Of a DNA stretch of 64,000 bases, positions 11,948 through 25,383 are shown in pieces. A model generated the notes under the pieces. The model was not told where the DNA came from, ran no database searches, and saw only the letters and a program-made list of their open reading frames with translations. The stretch comes from Multifurca ochricompacta. Its lineage: Eukaryota > Basidiomycota > Agaricomycetes > Russulales > Russulaceae. Position numbers and translations under genes: made by a program. The stretch lies in contig WTXG01000004.1 of the NCBI GenBank assembly GCA_022496185.1, positions 434,001 through 498,000 on the forward strand, read 5' to 3'. The first letter of the stretch is position 1, and each line of letters begins with the position of its first letter.

Positions 11948-13611
11948 TCATGTCCTTTTCCTCCAATTCGCCGGAGAGGCGGTTTGCACCGCCGCCGGGA
12001 GAACCGAATACCAGAATGATCCCATAAACACCATTACAGCACCTCCCGCGAGTTGCACATTCCACCCATTACCAAACCACCACACGCTAAAACATAAGCT
12101 GATTGCCTTGCGTGCCGTAAGCACAACTTGGGTCGATACGGCTGAAACCCTCTATGGATAAGAGAAAAAAAGGACAACCCCGCAAGTGCAGATACATTAG
12201 CCAAACGGTTCTTACGCACCCGAGACAGGCACGAGATCGTGATGGTGGAGAACGGCGAAGGCGGAGCGGACTCTGTACATACCGAGGACAATTGATTGAC
12301 GCCCGAGACGCAGATGAGCTGCGAAAGGGTATTGAGGGCGAGAATCATGTAAGGGTGACTTGTACCGTGATCTTTTGGGCGGCTCAAATTGACGAATCCC
12401 TGGTGCACACGCCTCGGCATGAACGCGAACAGTGGCAACGAAAGCATGTGCTGCAATTTGTTTTTGTTGTTTATTGACCAGATGTTTTTTTTTGTTTTTT
12501 GTTTTTTTTCAAAATCCTCCTGTATTACACCAGAGATGATGGAACATTCGGACGTACCATGTAAAATACACCTTCCCGCCAAAAGGGACCGTACGTGCTA
12601 TACGTGTGCTCTTGCAAGGCGCCGTGCAAACCAGTGCACACGAGCGACGCGAGCAACATCGCAATACCTATGACATACCGTGATGTGTCAACGTCAGCAA
12701 TTGAGTGGGAGGAGGAGTTGGGTTGGGGTCGTGAGAGCGTCACGATGACGACCCCAGATGAGACGACGGTGACGGCGATCTTGTAAAAAAAAGTGGCCGT
12801 CAGCACGAGTGGCAGGACCGGCGGAATGGAAAAGGGAAAAGCTTGGTACTATTTGTTGGAGCGTGTATCGCTTGCCCATGAACACACGGCCGAGAAGCAT
12901 AGACACGGCTAGTCCTACAACCGGCCGTGTCAGACTCATCAACCCCTTGCCCGCTCCCTCTCGAAATACACACAAAAAGGGGGACAAAGAAGACGGAGGG
13001 GAGAAACGTGCCTGCGGAACGGAATACGATCTGTATCGTGAGGGGGATGTCGAATGCAAACACGAGATTGTTCAGCAATGTCCCGGACGCGAATGTGGTA
13101 ACTTGGAGAAGCCACTGTATAATGGGAACTTGACGTGGTTTGAGCCTCGGAAGCCAGGATCGCGACGTGTCCCAGATTAAAAAAGAGGGTAATTGCTGCA
13201 TGGTAATGAATAGCATCTGCGAAAAGGTGAGTGCGGGCCCTGCAAGCATGAGAGGCGGTCAGTTGTCATCGTTTCCTCTAAAAAGACATCACAACGGCCC
13301 ACTCATACGCACCAATACTGGACTCTGTGCGAAGTAGTTGCTCATAAGCCCAAACATTACTGACATGCAGGAACTTTTAAGCAAGCAGAACCGAAATGTG
13401 GATATTGAAGTGGGTGGAGCGTTGACACGTACGAGCAGCACCCTCCAAATACTAGAAAGAGCATTAAGGAATAATCCAGGAGAGCTCCTGCAACAGACAC
13501 GATGACTCTTGGGCTATCGCTGCGCACAGAACCATTCAGACTCGCGGTATCTGGAGTTGCTTCATGTGACTGTTTATTGACTTTACGTCGACGAGACATT
13601 GCAGCTGGCAC
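11948..13611 (-). CDS. UAA-family nucleotide-sugar transporter (Yea4/SLC35B4-like)
   Basis: UAA transporters exchange UDP-GlcNAc or UDP-xylose across ER or Golgi membranes for glycan and cell-wall synthesis. Exons: 13611-13433, 13359-13313, 13239-13013 or 13012, 12914-12850, 12779-12558, 12450-12283, 12151-11948. From the second Met (13599, MSRRRK) the protein has 366 residues. About ten hydrophobic helices include MLFLVFGGCCSNVWAYE, LTFSQMLFITMQQLPSFL, LKPRQVPIIQWLLQV, LLNNLVFAFDIPLTIQIVFR, SAGLAVSMLLGRVFMGKRY and SLCFSVWWFGNGWN, all in family order. The intron 12915-13011 starts GCACGT: a GC-AG intron required to keep the reading frame at the SAG/LAV junction. The specific sugar cannot be told from sequence. 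Confidence 0.92.
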
Positions 13612-13834
13612 GATGATAGAGACGGTAGCAATAGAGCTTGGACTTCAGTTCGGATCGGATACAACCAGCATGGGCTAGTGACGAGAGGAACGCGAGGAAC
13701 CTCCTGCCGTGCCGTAATAATTATAATAAATTTGGCACATCGGAGGCAACTTGCCAGTACCCTCTTAATATTTATTGTATATGAATTCGTGGGAGACAGA
13801 AGGACTGATTACACAACACAGCGCTGAACGACGA

Positions 13835-15267
13835 CTACCATCCAAAAACGAAATCTGAAAACTGGCCAAGCATCCCTTTTGACGGTGTCCCCGGCGCTCC
13901 AATTGCCAACGGCGTCGCAGGTTGCGGCCCAGGCGTGTTGGTTGCCGTTTTGGGAGCCTGCCCCGGCTTCCGGAACGCGGACGTGGATGGTGCGAGTCGG
14001 ATTGGAGTCCCCACTGTCGAAGTGTTGCTATGCGGCGAACGGCCAGTAGACAGAGAAGGTTGGTGAGGCGAGCGGGAAGGCCCAACAAATTCAATCGGTA
14101 CAGCATCGGATGGTGAACTAACATCAGGTGTAGGCAAGTATGCAGCTGTGCGAGCCATAGATTGACCGAGAACGCGTTCCGCCTGACCAGGATCCTGTCA
14201 AAGATTGCTTTCAGCCTTTCCGCATTGAAAGAAAGAAACGAAAAGGCGTCGTACTGCCCACTTCACGCCAACCATCCAACTCCCGCTGACGAGCTCCCCG
14301 TTTTTACGGACCGCCCACATGGCGTCACCAGGGTGCTTGAAGCCAATCTTGAAGCAATTGGAAATCTCAGTGTTGGGGTCTGGGTCTGTTGTTTCACCAA
14401 GCTGCTTGAAATAATCAACGGCGACGCTGTATTTATCTGGAGGGTAACCAAAGACGATAACATAGAGAGGTTCATTTGTCGGATGAGGTGCAGGCTGTAC
14501 CACTCGCGTCATTGAAGATTCGAAATTTGAAGTCTGGAAAGCTGTTGAATTCAAGTCCTTTGCAACGAAACGGAACGGGAGCACCGACCGAGCGCTGAAG
14601 GTAGGATGGACCATCGGTGTATGTAGCATTTAGGATATCATTGACGGATGCAGTGGGCGGGGCATCCTCGTCAGACGCTTGGCGTTGTCTTGGAGCAGAG
14701 AGATCAACGGCATTCATAAGAAAGAATATACACACACCTCGAGCTCTCAAACATTGGGTCTTTTCCAAATTCGCGGGTCGGCGCGCGAGACAATGTTGAA
14801 TTCAGCTTGGCTTTGGTCTGTACAAGAGGCATGTCATCAAATCTCTGGTTCGCGGGTGGAGAAGCCTGTGCGTCGTCAAGAGGAATGAATTATAGATAGG
14901 ATGAATATCCTGGGAGTTTACACACGTTATTCTGAGACATTGACTGGCAACGCACAAAGGTGAATCATACGGGCCAAACACTACGAGGGAAGCTACAGAC
15001 CATGAGGTAGCCAGATTGATAGTTGGAGCGAGATTGGAGGAAAGGATCGTTCAAAGAGCTGGAAAGAGCACTGCTCTGGCTATTTGAAGCCCATGAGCTT
15101 GTACCGTGAGGGTGATGTGTGTTTGTCGAGTTGGTCATCCCTCCAATGGAGAAGGAAGAACCGTGCAGTGAGGTCTGTGAGGCTGAATGATTCAGTGATG
15201 GTCTGATACGATCAGTTGCATTGTCAGGAGAGTGGAATGCGGAAGACTGAGAAAATATAGAAGACAT
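13835..15267 (-). CDS. NUP53: Nucleoporin Nup35/Nup53 (MPPN RRM domain)
   Basis: An inner-ring nucleoporin that binds membranes and other nucleoporins. Exons: 15267-15001, 14943-14926, 14865-14738, 14688-14612, 14541-14255, 14194-13835, giving 378 residues. The N-terminal third is Ser/Asn/Thr-rich and disordered. The RRM-like MPPN domain follows: LYVIVFGYPPDKYSVAVDYF, NCFKIGFKHPGDAMWAVRKN, GSWMVGVKWAD. The last residues, MLGQFSDFVFGW, resemble the C-terminal amphipathic membrane-binding helix of Nup53. The second exon is only 18 nt (SMSQNN). The intron 14542-14611 was chosen because it restores the frame without stops; it is the least certain junction. Exon lengths sum to 379 codons including the stop. 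Confidence 0.9.
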
Positions 15268-15576
15268 GTTGATGTTGTTGCTGTAGTTTGGACAAGTGCC
15301 AAGACGCGATGCGTGACGTTTTTTAAGTCGCGGTCGCGTTATTACGTTTGGTGGGGTGAGGATATTTATAACATCGATAGCTGCATGAAGGAAGTTCATC
15401 TGATTCTCCCAGCTAATACCTAGTGTAAGATACAAGAAAAGTAATATAATGAATGAATACCCAATGGGCTATCCTCGAAAGAAACACTTAAGCCCGCGCC
15501 AAGGGCGGGGGGTAGTAATAGAAGGATAGAAGATAGAAGGATGAAAAACAGTGGAACCAAGGAATCAGAATGATGA

Positions 15577-16259
15577 TCAGAGCCCCTCCATGTTTGCAAC
15601 TAGCTCATCAAGTTCTGCTTTCGAGTCGCGGTATTTGGTTTGTGCCTCCTGTATAAGTTATAAATGAACACGGTCACCGAGGGATTGATTATGAGCACCA
15701 TGGGCACCACGTTCGACGGTGGAAACTCCATACCTCGTATTTCTTTTCCCACAGGTCGCGCTCTTGCTCAAGACGCTGTACTTGACGTTCAAAGTGTTCT
15801 GCCTTGACATCCACCTGCCGAAGTCTACCAAGGGAATGAATGTGGCACTACAAAGGGATAACGAGAAGATGGCACACACTTATCTACGGTTTCTTTCGCG
15901 TTCTTCTCTGCTGCATCCAGTTCCTCCTCAAGGAGCTGAATTTTCCGAGTGAGGGTATCCTTTGTGGACTTATCACTTTCCCCCTCCGCCAGGGCACGCT
16001 TGTGATCCGCCAGGTTGGATTCGGCCTTATCAAGATCGGAGTCGAGAACGCTGAGTTTGTGGGTGAGTGAAGTTATCTCCTGGTCCTTCTGAAGTAGATC
16101 TTCCTCGTATTTCTTGTTCTTCGCCTCTGCTTTTTCGGCGCGTTCGATAGCGACATCTGCCTCGGCACGAAGGGCAGCAAGTTTCTATTATGAAGAGAAA
16201 TTAAATCTTCGGGAAGGGATAACAAGGAATAAATATTGAACCTCTTTGATCTTATCCAT
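15577..16259 (-). CDS. Tropomyosin, canonical fungal form
   Basis: A coiled-coil actin-cable protein needed for formin-nucleated cables and polarised growth in fungi. Exons: 16259-16242, 16184-15880, 15824-15734, 15648-15577, giving 161 residues. It begins MDKIKE, then KLAALRAEADVAIERAE, HKLSVLDSDLDKAESNL, LTRKIQLLEEELDAAEK, LRQVDVKAEHFERQVQRLEQ and ends LDELVANMEGL; heptads run the whole length. The first coding exon is 18 nt. The first intron starts GTTCAA, in contrast to the GC donor at the same position in the paralogue at 4458. A run of GAT and GGAT repeats sits about 20 bp upstream of the start. Confidence 0.97.
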
Positions 16260-16276
16260 TTAATTGTAAAGTGAGA

Positions 16277-16316
16277 ATGATGATGATGATGATGATGGAT
16301 GGATGGATGGATGGAT
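16277..16316 (+). repeat. Microsatellite (GAT)n(GGAT)n
   Basis: About six GAT units are followed by about five GGAT units; in the transcribed strand of the tropomyosin gene this reads (ATCC)n(ATC)n within the presumed 5' leader, ending some 20 bases before the ATG. Confidence 0.9.
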
Positions 16317-16806
16317 AGAATTGAAAATGTGAAACACACAGTTCCAAGTACATGACACTCACGTGATTGATAAAGGTTGAGGGACAAGTCGGTCAGTCTT
16401 ATCAATGAGAAGGATCAGTTTAACCCATCGTCTTGTCTGTGTCTGCACCCCTGCACCCTGCGCAAAGTAACATTGAGACTAGAGCTAGAGACAACTGTTC
16501 TGGTCTTAATGAACAATGACAACTCCGGTGTCACAGGAAGGCACGTGTGCTCGCTTTTTGCCACTGGTCTGGTCTGACCAGACCTATCACCCGCTCACTT
16601 GCTCTTGCTTGTACTTATGTCATTCTAGAACTCCCTATCCTTGAGGCCGTGATCGGGTAAAGCATCATCTTAACCGCTTTCCCACTTTCGTTCACTTTTA
16701 CTTTATAAATTTAGTATCAGGAATAGGCTCACAGCACTAAAGAAAGATCGGGGCGATTTTATAAAACCTTCCGATGTAAGCCGTCTATATCAAGAAGTAA
16801 TCAAGC
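16317..16806. other. Divergent upstream region of tropomyosin and the DUF2408 gene
   Basis: No gene seen. The part next to 16317 is probably tropomyosin leader and promoter; the AT-rich part at 16680-16760 probably serves the DUF2408 gene. No motif stands out. Confidence 0.45.
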
Positions 16807-18761
16807 ATGGTCGGTCATCCCATCTGAATCGTTGACCCTTGATTGATAATTGACTGTGTCGTACTGCCAATGTACAACAGTAACAAGGCTGAACGATGTG
16901 CGCGATGATGCGACTGTTTACAACAATCGTTTGGATACTCTTCTCGCTGATGTTTTCAATCTTCTGTCCCTATTCTTTTTGACAATTGGAAAGACAAAGG
17001 AGGCTCCCGCCACCTACTCTCAACTGGCCAGTATGCGTGTGAGTATGCTTTATGCGTACAAGCGCTCTGAATTTCTGTCTGCCCAAATTTGGGGAGGAAG
17101 GGGAATTTCTTTGCTGTCATAGACCTTCTCCTCCTATAGAATTCCCGTTGATGATGATGGAGCCTCATTTCACTGGAAATGTGATGCAACCGCAACTGCT
17201 GACACCCGTTTCTAGCAAATTCTCGACCATATGGACGAGTCTGCTGTCTACAACGAAAGCGACCTAGCCCCTTTTCGCCGGCGATTGAATGACCTGCGTA
17301 CCATTATAAAGAGTGACGCAGAAAGCGGAAAACACCCCGTAGCCATGACTAAACTTCTTGAAAGACAGCTTGGAGACTGTGGTATGTAACTAGAACAGTT
17401 ATATCCACTACCCGTCCCATCTAATCTACGCTTGCCTTGCATATAGACACCGTACTTAACAAGTTGCAGGACAATCTTTCCGTGCTCTCGGTCGAGCTCG
17501 TACCAATTCATGAGCGACTCGTCACCATTCGACGGAAGCTTGTTGCATTGGCAGCTAAAGGGGGCTCACCCAAAGCGGAGCTTAAACCCTTGCAAGAAGA
17601 GTTACGCAAAATCGACTCGTTGAGTATTTATTTTCCCAAGAGAATCTGATACTGACGCTCCTTTATTGCCTTGTTGAATGATCCATGGATCCTATGGTTT
17701 GTCTCCTACGCCCTTTCACTCACATCACACCGGAACGCGTAGTAAACGTGTAGATGGTAAATTCCTTGGCCCCGGTGGCAGTATTCCCGCATCGCAAGCC
17801 ATTTGCTCGTCACTTCTGGAGGAATGCTTTGATATCATCCAAGAGATTCGTGCTCAAGAGGAATCGAAGAATGTAGCTCCACCTCTCAAGCCTATTCACG
17901 ACCGTCTGACGGAGATCCGTGCGGAGCTTGAAGGACTCGCACTGACACACCGGTGGACGTTACGAGAAACGGACCTCTGGAATTACTCCCTGAGTCTACA
18001 GGAGGTAGACAAGATGCGCATAGATGGAAAATTTGTTGACTCGGAGGGAAACCAACCCGCAGGGCAATATGTCAGCCTTATTCTCACATCTTGACGCACC
18101 TGGATACTAACTACCTGGCGAAGGTCCTCCTATATCTCCTTCGGCGATGCTACGGCGTCATCTATCGGCTGCTGTCCTCCAGCGAACCGGTGTCAGAAGA
18201 ACTTATGCCGGTTGTAAGAATGCCCTCATCACGCCATTGCTTTGAACAAAGCTGACTCACGAATTAGGCAAATAAACTCTCGACGGTAAAAAAATGCTTG
18301 AACGAGGTGTTAAAGTATGGTGGACCATTCAATCCACGTGATTTATACCCCGTACGTGTCTCTTTTGTCAGCCGACACCGCTCGGCACGGACATCCTTAG
18401 GATGTCTTATGATCCCGCTACTGTTTTTGAAGATTCCACGAGCGGCTATAACCTGATTGCACACCTACAGTACCAACTAGCGCTGTACCAGATTGACTCT
18501 ATGCGCCAAGATGGCAGATTTGTGGGTATTGACGGGTCAATCCCCGAGGGCCAAGGAATCGTCATGGCGCACCTCAATGAATGCCACGAGCTCTTAGAGA
18601 TGGTGTGCCCCAGATTATTTTTTTATCCACCGAGCGTGCCTCAAACGCCACTACAGCTGAAGCAATCCATGGATGATAATGAGGAAGAGGAAGAAGAATA
18701 CACTGAAGACGACGAGGGACTGGGCCCAGAATCGGGTGCGACCTCCGAGAGTGAAGACTAG
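16807..18761 (+). CDS. DUF2408 fungal protein (Cub1/YPL260W family)
   Basis: A conserved fungal family; yeast Cub1 has been linked to proteasome function and DNA damage tolerance, but the biochemical role is not known. Exons: 16807-16813, 16881-17038, 17216-17381, 17447-17618, 17743-18070, 18124-18213, 18268-18351, 18471-18602, 18657-18761, giving 413 residues. Repeated helical modules are clear: LSVLSVELVPIHERLVTIRR, KRVDGKFLGPGGSIPASQ, LKPIHDRLTEIRAELEGL, THRWTLRETDLWNYSLSLQE, MRIDGKFVDSEG and SMRQDGRFVGIDGSIPEGQG, with an acidic C-terminus (DDNEEEEEEYTEDDEG). The seven-base first exon is inferred from splice phase only; the true start may be elsewhere upstream. The intron 17039-17215 (177 nt) is the longest here. 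Confidence 0.9.
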
Positions 18762-19208
18762 TCGTGTATATGCTTTGCTGGTTATCTTTGATGGGGGCTG
18801 TCTCCCTCAGTACGAAGAAAAAAAGCCCACTGTAGCACATAGCGCACCTCGTGCAGCTTGACCCCGTACGTTCTGGGTACAACACATACTAACTTGTATC
18901 GTTGTATTGCCACCCTGTAGAATTACGGAGAACTGATTAGAGTTGTTGGGAAAATGCGAGTAGCATCACGCTTAGCATCACAGAAGCAGATATCCTGTAT
19001 CTGTATCTGTATACAACGTACGTACCGAAGCTTTGCAGGAGCAGATTTAACAGTGTGTCAACGCAAGTCATTAGGAACTTCCTTCACTTGCTCCATCAGC
19101 TTCAACCAACAGTGCCAGATATAGTCTAGTTATAAACCAAGTGCAGGAATGGGAATAACAAGAGATGGTTGTATTTTTAGGGTTCATCCCGAACGGACAC
19201 TAATAAAT
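18762..19208. other. Convergent 3' region, no gene seen
   Basis: The DUF2408 gene and ATP1 end on either side. It should contain both terminators and 3' untranslated sequences; nothing else is visible. Confidence 0.5.
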
Positions 19209-21340
<2,132 letters not shown>

Positions 21341-21555
21341 GGAGGAGAAAGAAAGTGGAAGGAAAAGAGGATAGGAAATGGTACAGGTCAGAGGTGAGAA
21401 GTCGAAGATGTTGGCCAGCGCCGAGACCCGCCAAATTCACCGATTTCTAAAGTTTAATCGGAGTTTCAATAATCTCGGGTGAGGCCGGGTACAGTGGAAT
21501 TCCCCAAATTTTGAAGAGAGACAAATAATTGTCTCCAAACTGAACAGTCACGGTC
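21341..21555. promoter_or_regulatory. Bidirectional promoter region between ATP1 and bL21m
   Basis: Only 215 bp separate the start codons of two nuclear genes for mitochondrial proteins. The interval is not AT-rich apart from short runs, and no TATA box is evident. Shared control is inferred from the arrangement. Confidence 0.5.
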
Positions 21556-22090
21556 ATGGTAATCTCACGGTGGATGTGGTCCCGTCGTACGTTTCCTTAA
21601 CTTCCTATTTACACCATCTCAAATTGTTCAAATTGTTTTAGTACCATTTTTACCCCATCAACTTATTCGGGCACTTCATACTGGCGCGCAAACACCCTCT
21701 TCAACCTCCAATGCGCTCGCTTTGATCCGTTCTCAACCTAACCAATATGTGATAACCTCTATTGCCGGCAAAAAATATCTTCTTTCCCCAAAGGATCTCT
21801 TGACTGTGCCACACCTTAACGATGTTCGTGTTGGAGATGTTTTATCTCTATCCCAGGTACATGAAGTTGGCTCGCGCGAGTATACACTCCGTGGGTCCCC
21901 ATTCATTCCCGCTAGTCATGTCTCCGTAGAGGCCACAGTTGTCGAGCACACAAAGGGAAAGATGGAACATATTTTCAAAAAGAAAAGAAGAAAAGGGTAC
22001 GAGAGAACTATCCCCCACAAGCAGACATATACCCGTCTTCGCATAGGTCCTATTCATATCAGTGAGGCGGCGTCGGCTCAATCACCCTAG
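21556..22090 (+). CDS. Mitochondrial large-subunit ribosomal protein bL21m
   Basis: A bL21 protein of the mitochondrial large ribosomal subunit. Exons 21556-21586 and 21642-22090 give 159 residues. The N-terminus (MVISRWMWSR then LPFLPHQLIRALHTGAQ) is a plausible mitochondrial presequence. The L21 core is QYVITSIAGKKYLLSPKDL, VRVGDVLSLSQVHEVGSREY, VSVEATVVEHTKGKM, then the basic FKKKRRKGYERTIPHKQTY and RLRIGPIHI. The start was chosen because the intron GTACGT..TTTAG joins MVISRWMWSR to the core in frame and the core frame lacks its own ATG. It is divergent from ATP1 and ends about 100 bp from Prp40. Confidence 0.93.
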
Positions 22091-22189
22091 CATCTCTCAA
22101 GTTTTTGTAGACACGGTATAAATCTTATTAGTTTGAAGAGTCAAAAGCTATAGTATCAACGGCGGGGATTATGAACGAAATTAGATCCA

Positions 22190-22711
22190 TCATATCTCTC
22201 CCTCCTCGGGTGTTTCTGCACGACGGTTTCGGTCCTTACCAGAGGGAGCTTCCGCGTCATACCTCGCTCTCTTTTAATGAGCTTTAGAAATTTAGGGAGA
22301 GACTAAGGAAACAAATCTCAACACACCTTCTCGCTACGCTCATCATTCTCAGTATCTCGCTTCTCTCTTGGCTCATCATGGCTACCTCGGTCTTCTTCCC
22401 CATCTCTTCCAGCGCGCCGTTTCCTGTCCTCCCGCTTGGAACTTGACCCTCGTGCCGAATATCGATCGCGATCTCGGTCACGACGGTCTCGCGGCGAGTC
22501 ACCTTCCCGCTCACGTTCACGGTCGCGTCCGTAATCACGCGATGACCGTCGCGTGTCATCGTCGTGTCCGCGGTGGTAACGCGAACCACGGTCTCTATCC
22601 TTCTCGCGGTCACGGTCACGGTCACGTTCTCTGTCTTTGTCTTTGTCGCGGTCATAGTCTCGTTCTCGTTCGCGGTCGCGGTCTCGGTCTCGGTCGCGGT
22701 CTCGGTCACGT

Positions 22712-22749
<38 letters not shown>

Positions 22750-25229
22750 GCGGTCTCGGTCTCGGTCCCGTTCGCGATCCCTGTCCTTATCTCTGTCCCT
22801 CTCTCTGTCTCGGTCACGGGGATCCCTGTCGCGCTCTTTCTCAGTCTCACGGTGACCAAGTTCCTTCCGCTTGCGACTAGTCGTCGAGCCGCCATCTTCG
22901 GAAATCTCGCGCAGACGTTCCTACAGACTGAGTGAAAGAGACCTTCGATGAAGAAGGATGAGGCCGCACCTTTTGTCTTTTGACAAATTTACTGAATGCA
23001 GCACGTCGCCCCTCATCATCCAGTGCCTTGTATTCAGAAAGGTGCTCAAACAATGGTATAGCCTAAAATGACATCAGTGAAGGCTATTTATGATAGCGAA
23101 AAACCTACATCTTCATAACCGAGGTTGAGATCGAGAGGCTCGGGAAGTTTTTTCATCGCATAGCGTAGATCGTCTTGCATATGTCGCGTTTTCCGTTCAG
23201 TTCGCCGCTTCTCATCGGCCTGGTGCTTCAGAGCTTGCTCATGCAACTAGGTTGAGATGATAAGTATATCAGAGGATTTCGTAGAGCGTTGAGGTACCGT
23301 TGCGAAGATCCGCTTCAATTCGTCCCTAGAGAGTGCAGCAGACTCTTCGTCGCCGTTCTCATCTACGACCTTCAAAAAGTCGGCTTCCTTTGTTTCCACT
23401 TGAACTGACCATGGTTGGGAACTACCTTCCGTATTGGAGCTGAGTTTGGTGTTGTGACGTTTAATAGCTGCTTCTACAATAGCAATTTTCTTGTCCAACT
23501 TCTGGTCGAGGTCGTCCACCAAATCCCAAAATAATTCAATTGGGTTTGATCCGGGCTTTCCCAACATGTCGAGGTAACGGTTGTCAGCTGAGAACTTGGG
23601 GTAGACATTCTTCCACTTGGAACGCGCCTTGATATCACCCGAAGCGATGAATTCTTGCAAAAGAGCCTGTTCAAGTTCATCAAAATGGTGTGAAGGAGAA
23701 GAAAAACCCAAAGTAGTACCTTGAAGGCTTCGCGGGCTTTACGTTCTGAGCGCGATTTATGAACCTGCTTGCGCCGCATCTCATCTTCAAATTCGCGCTC
23801 GCGGACCCGGCTGTAATCCTCAAATGCGAGCAAGATATCCAGACCAGGAAGCTGTCTCAGCTCTTCGTCATTTTGCCATTCCTCTGACTCCAACACGAGA
23901 GAATGGGCAGTGCGCCAGCGTGTGAGAACGTCAACGCCGAGCTGTTTGAAGAGTGACATTAACTTCGTTATGGCGCGGTTACGAGCCGCCCGATTTTCTT
24001 GCTAGATTACACCTCAGTAAGGAACTCGGAGAGTAGAGTGACACACACCACTTCGCGTTGCTTGAGCTCGGCGACGTACTCCTCGAAAATTAGCTTCCGC
24101 TCTGCCTCTACACGCGCTTGCTGCCAAATCGGATGCTGAGCAAAGAGCTTGTCGGCAGTAGGAAATGTGCTATAATGGAACACGTTAGGATTTCCCTTCA
24201 ACATGTTACGAATCGCCGGGCGTATTTTTGCAAGACGAGCTTCTCGCTCTTCTTGCTCCTTGGCTTTCAATCCCTCAGTATACTGCGATAAAATTCAAAG
24301 TCAGAACGAGATAGAGAAATATTAGAGTACGTACCTTTTGCCAAGTGGCCTTTTTTTCCGCAAGCGAATTCAATGCCTTGTACAGCGGGTCGGTTATGAT
24401 AGCACGCATTGTCTGATCCCATGTCCAGGTTGCGTCAACACCGGCCTTGCGCAATAAATACATGAATGCCTTTTCGCCTTCCTCGAAAGTCGCAAAGCCA
24501 TTGTGCGGAATGGTAGGCTCATCGGGGAGATTGGGTCTGGCGGGAAGCGCAGACGGTGTTGTTTGGTGGGGGTGTGTAGTTGGTTGAATGATCGGTTGCT
24601 CAGGAAGGGAGTCCGCGCCCAAAGGGACAAGAAAGCCAGGTTGTGAAACTGGGACAATGGCTTGAGAGGCGGAACTAACGTGGCATCGACATTAGAATTG
24701 GATAATTATAAAGAAAAACTCGACATACGAGGGAGTCGGTGGTGCCAGAGCCTCCTTGGTCTCTTTCTCCACCTTTTCCATCAACAATAAAAGCTCCTCC
24801 GGCATGTCCCATTTTGATTCCTTCGTCGTTGTCTATATGAACCATGAGTTGATACTAAATATTTCAAGTATTTGCGAGGCCATACATTGTAGTAATACTT
24901 CTTGCCACCAGAAAAATACTCTTTCCATGGTGTTTGTTTGAGCGCTCGCTGCAAGACGTTACAACTTGATGAGTCAAATTGATGAGAGGGAGGTAGCATA
25001 GATATACCTCGAATGGAGACTTTAATTCTGTTACTTATGTCAACGAAAAGGACAAAGGAAAGGAACGCGTGGTGAACGAACCATCTGGCTTCTCCCATAC
25101 ACTTTCCTTGGTACTGGTGTTGAACCAGTATGTTCTCCCTTCGGGGTTTCTATGTTCCGTCTAAGTTGGACATTGATATTAATGTTCGATTGAAGTAATA
25201 CTAACAAGCATACTCACCCAAATACTCAT
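22190..25229 (-). CDS. PRP40: Prp40, U1 snRNP splicing factor (two WW domains, FF repeats)
   Basis: Prp40 bridges the 5' splice site and branch-site complexes during early spliceosome assembly. Thirteen coding exons give 802 residues; the first is only 12 nt (25229-25218, MSIW) and the third 20 nt (25027-25008). WW1 reads [21 protein letters not shown]2 GGKKYYYN plus [16 protein letters not shown] repeats occupy about residues 180-560 ([76 protein letters not shown]). A long RD/RE region encoded by hexanucleotide repeats (22640-22790) precedes the C-terminus AETPEEGEI. Exon lengths sum to 803 codons including stop, without frameshift. Confidence 0.96.
22640..22800 (-). repeat. Hexanucleotide repeat encoding Arg-Asp dipeptides in Prp40
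   Basis: Imperfect GACCGA/GACCGC units in the coding strand give alternating Arg and Asp or Glu. Mirror frames on the plus strand (runs of VSVSV or LGLGL) are shadows of this repeat. Confidence 0.9.
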
Positions 25230-25383
25230 CCAGGTTATACTCTCTCACTAGAAGGGGAGGGGAACAAGGAACAAGAACACACAAGCAAGAGAAAGAAATG
25301 TTTGCTGACTCAGCAAACATATTAATTGAACGTGATCACGGGCCATTCCGGACCGGAGACATTCAAGATCCAAGAGATTCGCT

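Noticed and set aside
12798..13180. Plus-strand frames across the UAA transporter
   Set aside because: They oppose well-conserved transmembrane exons and lack motifs.
22284..22935. Plus- and minus-strand Thr/Glu- and Val/Ser-repeat frames
   Set aside because: Shadows of the Arg-Asp repeat of Prp40; the Prp40 frame has splice sites and a conserved C-terminus.
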